From JAOPZW01 sp963707695 (GTDB lineage Bacteria; Actinomycetota; Thermoleophilia; Solirubrobacterales; Solirubrobacteraceae): a stretch of DNA of 64,000 bases. The position numbers were made by a program, and so were the translations under genes. The stretch lies in NCBI GenBank assembly GCA_963707695.1, contig CAVPQY010000006.1:186001-250000 (forward strand). Reading direction: 5' to 3'. Under the pieces are notes generated by a model. That model was given only the letters and a program-made list of their open reading frames with translations, had not been told where the DNA came from and did not search any database. Below are positions 8,411-15,993 of the stretch, in pieces. Position 1 is the first letter of the stretch, and the number at the start of each line of letters is the position of its first letter.

Positions 8411-9415
8411 GTGGAGCTCTGGGTCGCGATCGCGTGCGCGCTGGCCTTCGCCGTGACGAACGGCCTGCACGACGCGGCCAACGCCATCGCCACGCTCGTC
8501 GCGACCCGGGCCGCCAGCCCCGGGGCCGCCGTGGCGCTGTCCTCGGTGTTCAACATGGTCGGCGCGCTCGCGCTGGGCACGGCGGTGGCCGCGACGATCG
8601 CCGGGATCGTCACCGTTCCGGCGCAGCAGGGGGTCGCGGTCATCGGCTCCGGCGTCCTGGCGGCGACGCTCTGGAACCTCGGGACGTGGTCGCGCGGGCT
8701 GCCGTCGAGCTCGGGCCACGCGCTCGTCGGCGGCCTGGTCGGCTCCGCGCTCGTCGAGGGCGGGACGGCGGCGGTCAACTGGGGCGGCCTCGACGGCTGG
8801 CGCCCGGTCGGTGTGATCGGCGTGCTCGCCGCGCTGGCGGTCTCGCCCGTGCTGGGCCTCGGCTTCGGCTTCGGGCTCGTGCGGGCCGAGCAGCGCGCGC
8901 TGCGCCGCGCCACCCGGCGCGTGCGCGGGCCGATCCGGGGTGGCGAGTGGGCGATGTCCGCGGGCCTGTCGCTCAGCCACGGGGCCAACGACGCGCAGAA
9001 GTCGATGGGCGTGATCGCCGCACTGCTCGTCGCCGGCGGGAAGCTGAGCACGCTCTCCGTCCCGCTCTGGGTGAAGGTCGCCTGCGGACTGACGCTGACC
9101 CTCGGCACGGCGATGGGCGGGTGGCGGATCGTCACGACCGTGGGCCGTCGCATCATCCGCCTGCGCCAGATCGACGCGTTCGCGAGCCAGAGCGCGTCGA
9201 CCGCGGTGATCCTCGGCGCGTCGGGGCTCGGCGCCCCGGTGTCCACGACGCAGGTCGTCGCGTCGTCGGTCGTCGGCGTCGGCGCGGGGCGCCACCGGGT
9301 CCGCCACGTCCGCTGGGAGGTCGTGCGGGCCATGGCCGGCGCCTGGGTGCTCACCCTGCCGGCCAGCGCCGCGCTCGGGGCGGGCACCTACGTCGTCTGG
9401 GAGGGCGTCGCATGA
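8411..9415 (+). CDS. pit: Inorganic phosphate transporter, Pit family
   Basis: 334 residues, GTG start ten bases after usp1. Both Pit (PHO-4) signature repeats are visible: GLHDAANAIATLVATRAASP near the N-terminus and LSHGANDAQKSMGVIA near residue 190, each in the inverted-topology half typical of the family; roughly ten hydrophobic segments are present. It transports phosphate (as metal-phosphate or with protons/sodium) across the cytoplasmic membrane with low affinity. The downstream DUF47 protein, whose ATG overlaps the stop, is the usual partner of Pit transporters. The proximity to usp1 suggests expression under stress. Confidence 0.93.
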   Translation: MELWVAIACALAFAVTNGLHDAANAIATLVATRAASPGAAVALSSVFNMVGALALGTAVAATIAGIVTVPAQQGVAVIGSGVLAATLWNLGTWSRGLPSSSGHALVGGLVGSALVEGGTAAVNWGGLDGWRPVGVIGVLAALAVSPVLGLGFGFGLVRAEQRALRRATRRVRGPIRGGEWAMSAGLSLSHGANDAQKSMGVIAALLVAGGKLSTLSVPLWVKVACGLTLTLGTAMGGWRIVTTVGRRIIRLRQIDAFASQSASTAVILGASGLGAPVSTTQVVASSVVGVGAGRHRVRHVRWEVVRAMAGAWVLTLPASAALGAGTYVVWEGVA

Positions 9416-10027
9416 GCGCGCACCGCTGGTTCCTGCCGGAGTCACCTGACCTGCTCGGCATGCTGCGCGAGCAGGCCGCGATCACGGTGGAGGGGATGGC
9501 CGCGCTGGTCGCCTGGTCCCAGGGTGACGAGGCGGCGGTCGCCCGGCTGCGGGACTGCGAGCACCGCGCCGACGACCGCAAGCGGGAGCTGCGACGCGCG
9601 GCGAGCGCGGCCTTCATCACGGCGATCGAGCCGGAGGACGCCTTCGAGCTCTCGCGCGACCTCGACCGCCTGCTCGACAACGCCAAGAACGCCGTCCGCG
9701 AGGCCGAGGTGATGCTGACCAGGCCCGACCAGGCGATGGAGGAGATGGCGCGGGAGCTGGAGGACGGCACGCGCCACCTCGCCGACGCCCTCGCGGCGCT
9801 CCAGGCCCAGGACGCCGCCGGCGGCCACGGCGGCGGCCGACCACGCCACGCGCGGTCAGAGCCGCGTCGAGCACGTCTACCGCGGGGCCATGACGGCGCT
9901 CGTCACGGTGGACGACCTGGGCGAGGTCTCGGCCAAGCGGGAGCTCTACCGCCGCCTGGCGCGCACGAGCGACGACCTCCGCGAGGTCGCCGAGCGGGTC
10001 TGGTACTCGGTGCTCAAGGAGCGCTGA
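9412..10027 (+). CDS. DUF47/PhoU-like Pit accessory protein, with apparent +1 frameshift
   Basis: The start overlaps the pit stop (ATGA). The first about 140 codons read as a DUF47 four-helix protein (LREQAAITVEGMAALVAW, CEHRADDRKRELRRA, FELSRDLDRLLDNAKN). The frame then shifts by one base around 9825-9840 to continue in a conserved C-terminus (QSRVEHVYRGAMTALV, KRELYRRLARTSDDLREVAE) ending at 10027. The joined product would be about 204 residues, normal for the family. DUF47 proteins regulate the adjacent Pit transporter. A sequencing insertion in the GC-rich repeat is the simplest explanation. Confidence 0.82.
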
Positions 10028-10084
10028 GGCGGCGTCGTCCGCCCGGCCGTAGTAGTCCGCCGCGGCGCGATGCGGTCGTGGACG

Positions 10085-10114
10085 GATGCGCCGCCGCGTC
10101 AGCGCTGCGAGCGT
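10085..10114 (+). promoter_or_regulatory. Putative stress-type promoter (GATG box, GAGCGT -10)
   Basis: GGACGGATGCGC has GATG at 10085 and GAGCGT at 10109-10114 with 18 bp between. A CCGTAG element lies 38 bp upstream of GATG, comparable with CGGTAG 37 bp upstream of the usp3 box. The predicted leader of about 27 bases carries a GGGAG ribosome site before the ATG at 10148. Confidence 0.4.
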
Positions 10115-10147
10115 TCGTGACGTCCACGACCGAACGGGAGCGCGCGC

Positions 10148-10474
10148 ATGCGGGCATCGGGATGGCAGGGGTCGCGGCCGCTGTGGTCCGGCGTCGCGAT
10201 CGTGGCGATGTGGACGACCGTGGTGGTCGTCGCCCTCTTCGGTGGAGACATCCGCAGCCAGAGCGCCGCGAGCGGCAGCTCGGTGCCCTCCTACGTGGCG
10301 GTCGTGCCGTTCGTCTTCCTCGCCACGATCCTCGTGGCCCGGTGGGGGCTGCGGCCGGGGCGGCGCGCGCCCGAGTCCGACGACGGCTCCGCAGCTCACC
10401 GCCGGACGGATCCGGGCCGCCCCCCGGGCCGCTCCGTGGAAGCCCCTGATGCTCCGCACGCACCGCGCGCCTAG
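10148..10474 (+). CDS. Small two-helix membrane protein of unknown function
   Basis: 108 residues. Two hydrophobic segments (about residues 14-32, VAIVAMWTTVVVVALFGG, and 49-66, VAVVPFVFLATILVARWG) are separated by a short Ser-rich loop, followed by a charged and Pro-rich tail. I do not recognise the family. The ATG has a GGGAG ribosome site and a GATG-type promoter upstream. Its stop codon TAG is also part of the predicted -10 (TAGCGT) of the following leader ORF and usp2. The C-terminal forty residues have weaker codon bias, so the true end is less certain. Confidence 0.55.
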   Translation: MRASGWQGSRPLWSGVAIVAMWTTVVVVALFGGDIRSQSAASGSSVPSYVAVVPFVFLATILVARWGLRPGRRAPESDDGSAAHRRTDPGRPPGRSVEAPDAPHAPRA

Positions 10475-10477
10475 CGT
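10448..10477 (+). promoter_or_regulatory. usp2 promoter (GATG box, TAGCGT -10)
   Basis: CCCCTGATGCTC (GATG at 10448), 18-bp spacer, TAGCGT at 10472-10477, then six bases to an ATG at 10484. The box CTGATGCTCCGCACGC is nearly identical to CGGATGCTCCGTACGC upstream of usp4 (30921-30936). Confidence 0.5.
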
Positions 10478-10483
10478 CGGCCC

Positions 10484-10513
10484 ATGACCTCCGACGCTCG
10501 AAGGGACGCCTGA
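10484..10513 (+). CDS. Nine-codon leader ORF coupled to usp2
   Basis: Starting exactly six bases after the TAGCGT -10, this ORF encodes MTSDARRDA and ends TGA at 10511-10513, sharing a base with the usp2 ATG (TGATG). It contains two consecutive Arg codons, CGA and AGG, both rare in this GC-rich genome. A ribosome entering the leaderless ATG would terminate on the usp2 start codon, which also has an in-ORF AGGGA sequence as ribosome site. It could be a coupling or attenuation device; chance is not excluded. Confidence 0.45.
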   Translation: MTSDARRDA

Positions 10514-11409
10514 TGTTCCACCTCGTCATCGCCGGCATCGACGGCTACGACGGCGGCCGCGACGCGGCGGCCTTCGCCCGCGCGCTCGAGCCCGAGGAGC
10601 TCCACCTCGTCTCCGCCTACCCCGTCGACTCCACGCGGACCCGCGCTGCGCTGCGCGGCTACGACGAGCTGATCCGCGGCGACACCGTCCGCTCCCTGGA
10701 GGCCGCGCAGGTCGATGCCGGTGTCGACGCCGAGATCCACGCCGTGCCCGACATCTCACCGGCGCGCGCGCTGCAGCGCCAGGCCGAGGCCCGCCACGCC
10801 GACCTGCTCGTCGTCGGATCCTGCCACCGCGGGAAGGTCGGCCGCGTGCTCTTGGGCGACGTCTCACGCAGCGTGCTCCACGGGGCGCCGTGCCCGGTCG
10901 CCGTCGTCCCGCACCGTTACCGCGCCACCCGCGGTCGCGTCGGGACGGTCGTCGTGGCCGACGACGGCTCGTCCGAGGCGCGGGAGGCGCTGCGCTTCGG
11001 CGCGCGGCTGCGCGACGACCTCGGGGCGAAGCTCGTGCTCGTGCGCTCGGTCGGGTCGATCTCGGTGTTCGACTCGTCCCCGCTGCTCGTGGACTGGGAC
11101 AAGATCCTGGAGGACGAGCGCGCCGAGGCCGAGGCCGACCTGCGCGCCGCACTCGACGGTCTCGGCGGGGACGCCGAGGTCCGGGTCGTCATCGGCGATG
11201 CGGGCGCGACGCTCGCGACGGCGTCGGAGGCCGCCGACCTGGTCGTCGTCGGCTCACGCGGCTGGGGCACGCTCAAGCGCGTGGCGCTCGGCAGCACCTC
11301 GGACCACCTCGTCCACCACGCCGCCTGCCCCGTCGTGGTCGTGCCGCGCCCCGCGGTCGAGGCCGACGCCGGCGAGCCCGTCGCCGCGGAGGCCGAGGCG
11401 GTCCGATGA
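10513..11409 (+). CDS. Universal stress protein, tandem UspA domains (second of four)
   Basis: 298 residues with two UspA folds. Domain 1 (LVIAGIDGYDGGRDA) has the ATP-motif region GSCHRGKVGRVLLGDVSRSV; domain 2 (TVVVADDGSSEAREA) has GSRGWGTLKRVALGSTSDHL, a complete G-x2-G-x9-G-S/T-type loop. A Ala/Glu-rich tail follows. The gene heads an operon: its stop overlaps the two-CBS gene (ATGA), which overlaps an FAD oxidoreductase (GTGA), followed at 4 bp by a heavy-metal ATPase. This arrangement of Usp, CBS and ion pump resembles hypoxia/dormancy regulons of mycobacteria, a comparison from general knowledge. Confidence 0.9.
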   Translation: MFHLVIAGIDGYDGGRDAAAFARALEPEELHLVSAYPVDSTRTRAALRGYDELIRGDTVRSLEAAQVDAGVDAEIHAVPDISPARALQRQAEARHADLLVVGSCHRGKVGRVLLGDVSRSVLHGAPCPVAVVPHRYRATRGRVGTVVVADDGSSEAREALRFGARLRDDLGAKLVLVRSVGSISVFDSSPLLVDWDKILEDERAEAEADLRAALDGLGGDAEVRVVIGDAGATLATASEAADLVVVGSRGWGTLKRVALGSTSDHLVHHAACPVVVVPRPAVEADAGEPVAAEAEAVR

Positions 11410-11837
11410 CGCCCGGGTCCACCGCGGTCGCCACGGTCGGGGACGTCATGCGCGCCGGCGTCATCAGCTGTGGCCCGGAGACGACGCTGCCCGCACTCGC
11501 CGGCCTCATGGCCGACCACCACGTGCACTGCGTGGTCGTCGACGGCATCGTCCACGACGGCGCCCGCGGCGACCGCCTCGTGTGGGGCGTCGCATCCGAC
11601 CTGGACGTGGCCCGCGCCGTCTCGGCCGGCGGCGGGGCGGACGCGGCCACGGCCGCGGCCCTGGCCCGGACGGATCCCGTGAGCGTGGCGCCCGAGGACG
11701 CCGTCGCCGACGCGGCGGACCTCATGGTCCGCCATGGGGTGACCCACCTCGTGGTCGTCTCCGAGCAGACCGGGTCGCCGGTGGGCGTGATCTCGACCCT
11801 CGACGTCGCCCGCGCGGCGGCGGACGGCCGCGCGTGA
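11406..11837 (+). CDS. Two-CBS-domain protein
   Basis: 143 residues, one Bateman module: CBS1 at about 8-70 (VGDVMRAGVISCGPETTL) and CBS2 at about 82-138 (DPVSVAPEDAVADAADLMVRHG). There is a Cys in CBS1 (VISCGP) and another in VHCVVVD. No effector domain is attached, as in mycobacterial Hrp1. It probably senses adenine nucleotides. It overlaps the preceding usp2 and the following flavoprotein by four bases each, so the three are expected to be co-translated. Confidence 0.85.
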   Translation: MTPGSTAVATVGDVMRAGVISCGPETTLPALAGLMADHHVHCVVVDGIVHDGARGDRLVWGVASDLDVARAVSAGGGADAATAAALARTDPVSVAPEDAVADAADLMVRHGVTHLVVVSEQTGSPVGVISTLDVARAAADGRA

Positions 11838-13063
11838 CCGAGGACGCGCCGCCGCGCGTCCTCATCGCCGGCGGGGGCGTCGCCGCGCTCGAGGCCTGCC
11901 TCGCCCTGCGATCCTCCCTCGACGCCGAGGCGCTCGCCGTCGACCTCCTCAGCCCGGCCGCCCGCTTCGAGCTGCGGCCCCTGTCGGTGCTCGAGCCGTT
12001 CGACGCGACGCCCGCCTGGGGGATGGATCTCGCGTCCTTCGCGGCGGACCAGGACGTGCGGCTGGTCCGTGACGGCCTGGCCGCCGTCGACGTCGGCGCC
12101 CGCGTCGTCGTCACCACCGGCGGCGCGCGGCTCCCCTACGACCACCTGCTCGTCGCCAGCGGCGCCGAGCCGGTCCGCGCCGTGCCCGGCGCCGTGACCT
12201 TCCGCGGCGGTCGTGACGCCGACGCCGTGCGCGCCGTCGTCGACCGCTCGGCCGCCGCCGGCTCGACGCTCGCCTTCGTCGCCCCCGACGGGGCGTCGTG
12301 GACGCTCCCGCTCTACGAGCTGGCGCTCATGGCCGCGGCGCGGACCTCGGCCGAGGGCCGGCGAGCCGACGTCCTCGTCGTCACGGCGGAGCCCACGCCC
12401 CTGCACGCCTTCGGCGAACGCGCCAGCGCCGCGGTCGCGCGCCTGCTCGACGGCCACGGCGTGCGCTTCGTGGGCGGGACACCGGCGCTGGCGGCCGACG
12501 CGGGCGAGGTGGAGCTGGCCGACGGGCGGCGGCTGCCGGCCGCCGCGGTCGTCGCGCTGCCGCGCCTGCGCGGGACGCGCCCCGCCGGCCTGCCCCACGA
12601 CGCCGAGGGGTTCGTGCCGGTCGACGAGCACGGCCGTGTCGCGGGCTGCGACCGCGTGCTGGCGGCCGGGGACGTCACCGACTTCCCGCTCAAGCAGGGC
12701 GGGCTCGCCGCCCAGCAGGCCGACGCGGCGGCCGACACGATCCTCGCCGACCTCGGCTTCCCGATCGTTCCGCGGCCGTTCAGGCCGGTGCTCCGGGGGG
12801 TCCTGTACACCGACGACGCCCCCGCGTACCTGCGGGCGCCGACGCCCGGCGCCGAGCCGGAGCCGCAGTCCTTCTCGCTGTGGTGGCCGCCGAGCAAGAT
12901 CGCCGGGCGGCACCTCGCGCCCTACCTCACGATCAGCGCCGGGGCGCCGCGTGCGCCCGAGGTGCGCCCGTCCGCCCACGCGCTCGAGGTGGACGTCCCG
13001 CTCGCCCACCCGGTGGCGGGGACCCGTCCGGCGTTCGGCGCCGAGGCGCTTCCGCCGGGCTGA
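11834..13063 (+). CDS. FAD-dependent pyridine nucleotide/sulfide:quinone-type oxidoreductase
   Basis: 409 residues, GTG start overlapping the CBS stop. The N-terminal FAD motif is VLIAGGGVAALEACLALR; residues about 95-110 carry the LPYDHLLVASGAEP segment; the second FAD contact is DRVLAAGDVTDFPLKQGGLAAQQAD near residue 280. The overall layout (no disulfide CxxxxC, C-terminal SLWWPPSKIAGRHLAPY tail) is like NDH-2/SQR-family monotopic dehydrogenases feeding electrons to quinone. The central NAD-binding glycine motif is degenerate (FVAPDGASWTLPLYE), so NADH may not be the donor. Substrate is unknown. It sits within a stress operon between CBS and metal ATPase genes. Confidence 0.75.
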   Translation: MTEDAPPRVLIAGGGVAALEACLALRSSLDAEALAVDLLSPAARFELRPLSVLEPFDATPAWGMDLASFAADQDVRLVRDGLAAVDVGARVVVTTGGARLPYDHLLVASGAEPVRAVPGAVTFRGGRDADAVRAVVDRSAAAGSTLAFVAPDGASWTLPLYELALMAAARTSAEGRRADVLVVTAEPTPLHAFGERASAAVARLLDGHGVRFVGGTPALAADAGEVELADGRRLPAAAVVALPRLRGTRPAGLPHDAEGFVPVDEHGRVAGCDRVLAAGDVTDFPLKQGGLAAQQADAAADTILADLGFPIVPRPFRPVLRGVLYTDDAPAYLRAPTPGAEPEPQSFSLWWPPSKIAGRHLAPYLTISAGAPRAPEVRPSAHALEVDVPLAHPVAGTRPAFGAEALPPG

Positions 13064-13067
13064 GCCC

Positions 13068-14957
13068 GTGGTCGCGTCGCTCCGCCGTCGCCTGCCGGCG
13101 CTCGTCGCGCTCGCGCTCGTGGCCGGGGCGGTCGCGCACCTCCTCGGGGCACCGGCGGCAGGCGACGCCGCCTGGGCCGCGGGCGTCGCCGTCACCCTCG
13201 CGGTGCTGACCGTCGACGTCGCGCGATCGCTGCGCCGCGGGGACGTGGGGGTCGACGCGATCGCGCTGCTGGCCATGGCCGGTGCCCTCGCGCTCGGCGA
13301 GCTCCTCGCCGGCGTCGTCATCGCCCTGATGCTCAGCGGCGGCGGCGCGCTCGACGCGGCCGCGGGGCGCCGCGCCCGCCGCGAGCTGACGGCGCTGCTC
13401 GAGCGCGCGCCGCGGATCGCGCATCGCCGCACCGCGACCGGCGTCGAGGAGGTCTCCGTCGACGGGGTCGCACCCGGCGACGTCATCGTCGTGCGGGCGG
13501 GGGAGGTCGTCCCGGTCGACGGCGTCGTCACGTCCTCCCGGGCGACGGTCGACGAGTCCGCGCTGACCGGCGAGCCGCTGCCCGTCGCGCGCGCGGCGGG
13601 CGCACCGGTGCGCAGCGGGACCGCCAACGCGGCGGAGGCGTTCGAGCTGCGCGCGACCCGGCGCGCCGCGGAGAGCGCGTACGCCGAGCTCGTGCGCCTC
13701 GTCGAAGCGGCCGAGGCCGACCACGCGCCGTTCGTGCGGATGGCCGACCGCTACGCGGCGTTCCTCCTGCCCGTCACGCTCCTGCTGGCCGGTGTCGCCT
13801 GGGCGGGCAGCGGCGACGCGGTCCGCGCGCTGGCGGTCCTCGTCGTCGCCACGCCGTGCCCGCTCATCCTGGCGGCGCCGATCGCCTTCGCCTCGGGCGT
13901 CTCGCGAGCAGCGCGGGAGGGCGTCGTGGTCAAGGGCGGCGCGGCGATCGAGGGGCTGGGCCGGGCCCGCTCGGTGCTGCTCGACAAGACCGGGACGCTC
14001 ACGCTCGGTGCCCCGCGCGTCGAGGACGTCCGTGCCCTGGGCCCGCTCGGGCCCGAGGAGGTCCTGCGGCTCGCGGCGAGCCTGGACGAGCTCTCCGCCC
14101 ACGTCGTCGCGGAGGCGCTCGTCCACGATGCCGAGGCCCGGGGCCTGGTCCTCGCGGCGGTGACGGACGTCCACGAGCGCCCGGGCGAGGGGATCGAGGG
14201 CACGGTGGAGGGCCGCCGCGTCGTCGTGGGATCACGGGCCTGGCTGCGCGATCGCGGCGTGGACGCGGCCACCGTGCCGCGCGCGCCGGCGGGTCGCGCG
14301 CAGGTCCTCGTCGCCGTCGACGGCGAGCCGGCGGGCGCGGTCGTGCTGGGCGACCGCCCGCGGCCGGACGCCCCCGCGGCGATCTCGGCGCTGCGCGCCG
14401 CCGGCGTCGCGCGGATCGCGATGGTCACCGGCGACGACCGGCGCACCGCCCAGGAGGTCGCCCAGGGGCTCGACCTCGACGACGTCGTCGCCGAGGCAGA
14501 GCCCCAGGACAAGCTCGCGGTCACACGCCGCTTCCAGGCCGACCCGGCGACGCGGCCCGTGGTCATGGTCGGCGACGGCGTCAACGACGCCCCGGCGCTC
14601 GCCGCCGCCGACGTGGGGGTCGCGATGGCGGGCCTCGGCGCGACCGTGTCCACCTCGGCTGCGGACGTCGTGATCACCGTCGACCGGCTCGACCGCCTCG
14701 CCGCCGCGGTGCAGATCGGGCGGCGGTCGCTGCTGATCGCGCGTCAGAGCGTCCTGGCCGGGATGGGCCTGAGCCTGGCCGCGATGGTCGTCGCGGCGCT
14801 CGGCCACCTCCCGCCGGTCGCGGGCGCGCTGCTCCAGGAGGCCATCGACCTGGCGGTGATCCTCAACGCCCTGCGGGCGCTGCGACCCGGCCGCCGCGGC
14901 GCCGGAACGACCCGCGGGACGCGCCCGCAGCGCGCCCTGCGGGCGCGTCCCGCCTGA
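13068..14957 (+). CDS. Heavy-metal P1B-type ATPase with TPC motif, no N-terminal metal-binding domain
   Basis: 629 residues, GTG start 4 bp after the flavoprotein. Key P-type motifs: TGEP in the actuator domain, VVATPCPLILAAP in the membrane helix before the catalytic loop, DKTGTLTLGAP with the phosphorylated Asp, and GDGVNDAPAL. The ion-site motif is TPC instead of CPC or SPC, which places it among the less characterised P1B groups. There is no CxxC HMA domain, and the protein begins with two hydrophobic helices. The C-terminal tail is Arg-rich. It probably exports a transition metal; the ion cannot be told from sequence. Co-transcribed with usp2. Confidence 0.88.
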   Translation: MVASLRRRLPALVALALVAGAVAHLLGAPAAGDAAWAAGVAVTLAVLTVDVARSLRRGDVGVDAIALLAMAGALALGELLAGVVIALMLSGGGALDAAAGRRARRELTALLERAPRIAHRRTATGVEEVSVDGVAPGDVIVVRAGEVVPVDGVVTSSRATVDESALTGEPLPVARAAGAPVRSGTANAAEAFELRATRRAAESAYAELVRLVEAAEADHAPFVRMADRYAAFLLPVTLLLAGVAWAGSGDAVRALAVLVVATPCPLILAAPIAFASGVSRAAREGVVVKGGAAIEGLGRARSVLLDKTGTLTLGAPRVEDVRALGPLGPEEVLRLAASLDELSAHVVAEALVHDAEARGLVLAAVTDVHERPGEGIEGTVEGRRVVVGSRAWLRDRGVDAATVPRAPAGRAQVLVAVDGEPAGAVVLGDRPRPDAPAAISALRAAGVARIAMVTGDDRRTAQEVAQGLDLDDVVAEAEPQDKLAVTRRFQADPATRPVVMVGDGVNDAPALAAADVGVAMAGLGATVSTSAADVVITVDRLDRLAAAVQIGRRSLLIARQSVLAGMGLSLAAMVVAALGHLPPVAGALLQEAIDLAVILNALRALRPGRRGAGTTRGTRPQRALRARPA

Positions 14958-15013
14958 GGCGCCCTCCCGGTCGGTCGGCCAGGGCCCGGTCGGTGCCCGG
15001 GGCACGGCCCCCT

Positions 15014-15080
15014 CGGTAGTTCGCCCCCGGTCGCGAGCGTCCAGATCACCGATGAGGTCCGGGGCGCCCGGGCGTACGTT
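15014..15080 (+). promoter_or_regulatory. usp3 promoter (upstream CGGTAG box, GATG box, TACGTT -10)
   Basis: CGGTAG followed by GCCCCCGG lies at 15014-15030, a GATG box at 15051, 18 bp further TACGTT at 15075-15080, then six bases to the ATG at 15087 with no ribosome site: a leaderless arrangement. A similar CGGTAG-GCCCCCGG segment occurs at 20442-20457 ahead of the flavodoxin gene. Confidence 0.5.
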
Positions 15081-15086
15081 CGGGGC

Positions 15087-15986
15087 ATGTTCCACACCAT
15101 CCTCGCCGGGTGCGACGGCTTCGAGCGCGGTCGCCGCGCGGCCGCCATGGCCGAGGCGCTGACCGAGGCGACGGGCGCCCGCCTCCTGCTCGTCGCCGCC
15201 TACGCCCAGGCCCCGGTGCCTCCGCCCGACGGCTACCGCGCCCAGCGCGCCCGCATGGACCACGCCATCCGCGCCGTGCGCGACGAGGTGGCGCCGCACG
15301 CGGTGACCTCGACCGTCGCCGCGCTGTCGCCGTCCCACGCGCTGCGCCACGTCGCCCGGCATGAGCACGCCGACCTCGTCGTCGTCGGCTCGCACCGCCG
15401 CCACGGCGTCGGGCACCTCGTGGACGCCAACCACGCCATGCAGGTGGTCCACGACGCCCCGTGCCCGGTCATGGTCGTCCCCGACGGACCCGCCGACGTC
15501 GCGCTGAGGCGCATCTCCGTCGGCTTCGACGGCTCGCTCGAGGCGCGGGCCGCACTCGAGGTGGCGGCCGACCTCGCCCGCCGCGCCGGGGCGAGCCTCT
15601 CGCTCCGCGTCGTCGTCCCCGAGCCGCTGCCCGCCTGGCCGCTGGGCTGGGGCCTCGTGCCGCCCGCCGACGAGACCCTCGGGGTGGAGGCAGCCCGGCG
15701 CCAGGCGGCCGACCTCCTGGCCGCGACGCTGCGCGGGCTCGACGGCGTCGACGCCGCGGGCGACGTCGCCGTCGGCGACCCCGCCGACGCGCTGATCCGG
15801 ACCACGGGCCAGGCCGACCTGCTCGTCGTCGGCTCGCGGCGCTGGGGCGCGCTGCGGCGGGTGCTGCTCGGCAGCACGTCCGAGCGCCTGGCCCGCCACT
15901 GCGAGGGCCCCGTGCTGATCGTCCCCCGGCCGGCGTCGGCGGGCGAGCCCACCGAGCGCCCGCAGGTGCACGCCACGGCGCCCTAG
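15087..15986 (+). CDS. Universal stress protein, tandem UspA domains (third of four)
   Basis: 299 residues. Domain 1 (TILAGCDGFERGRRAA) has lost the usual glycine-rich nucleotide loop: where paralogues have RGxxGRxxxGDV it reads RRHGVGHLVDANHAM. Domain 2 (ISVGFDGSLEARAA) keeps GSRRWGALRRVLLGSTSERL. So probably only the second half binds ATP. The ATG is six bases after a TANNNT -10. It is 7 bp upstream of a P2-type ATPase, suggesting an operon in which the Usp protein may tune ion pumping; the functional link is inference. Confidence 0.9.
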   Translation: MFHTILAGCDGFERGRRAAAMAEALTEATGARLLLVAAYAQAPVPPPDGYRAQRARMDHAIRAVRDEVAPHAVTSTVAALSPSHALRHVARHEHADLVVVGSHRRHGVGHLVDANHAMQVVHDAPCPVMVVPDGPADVALRRISVGFDGSLEARAALEVAADLARRAGASLSLRVVVPEPLPAWPLGWGLVPPADETLGVEAARRQAADLLAATLRGLDGVDAAGDVAVGDPADALIRTTGQADLLVVGSRRWGALRRVLLGSTSERLARHCEGPVLIVPRPASAGEPTERPQVHATAP

Positions 15987-15993
15987 CCACCGG

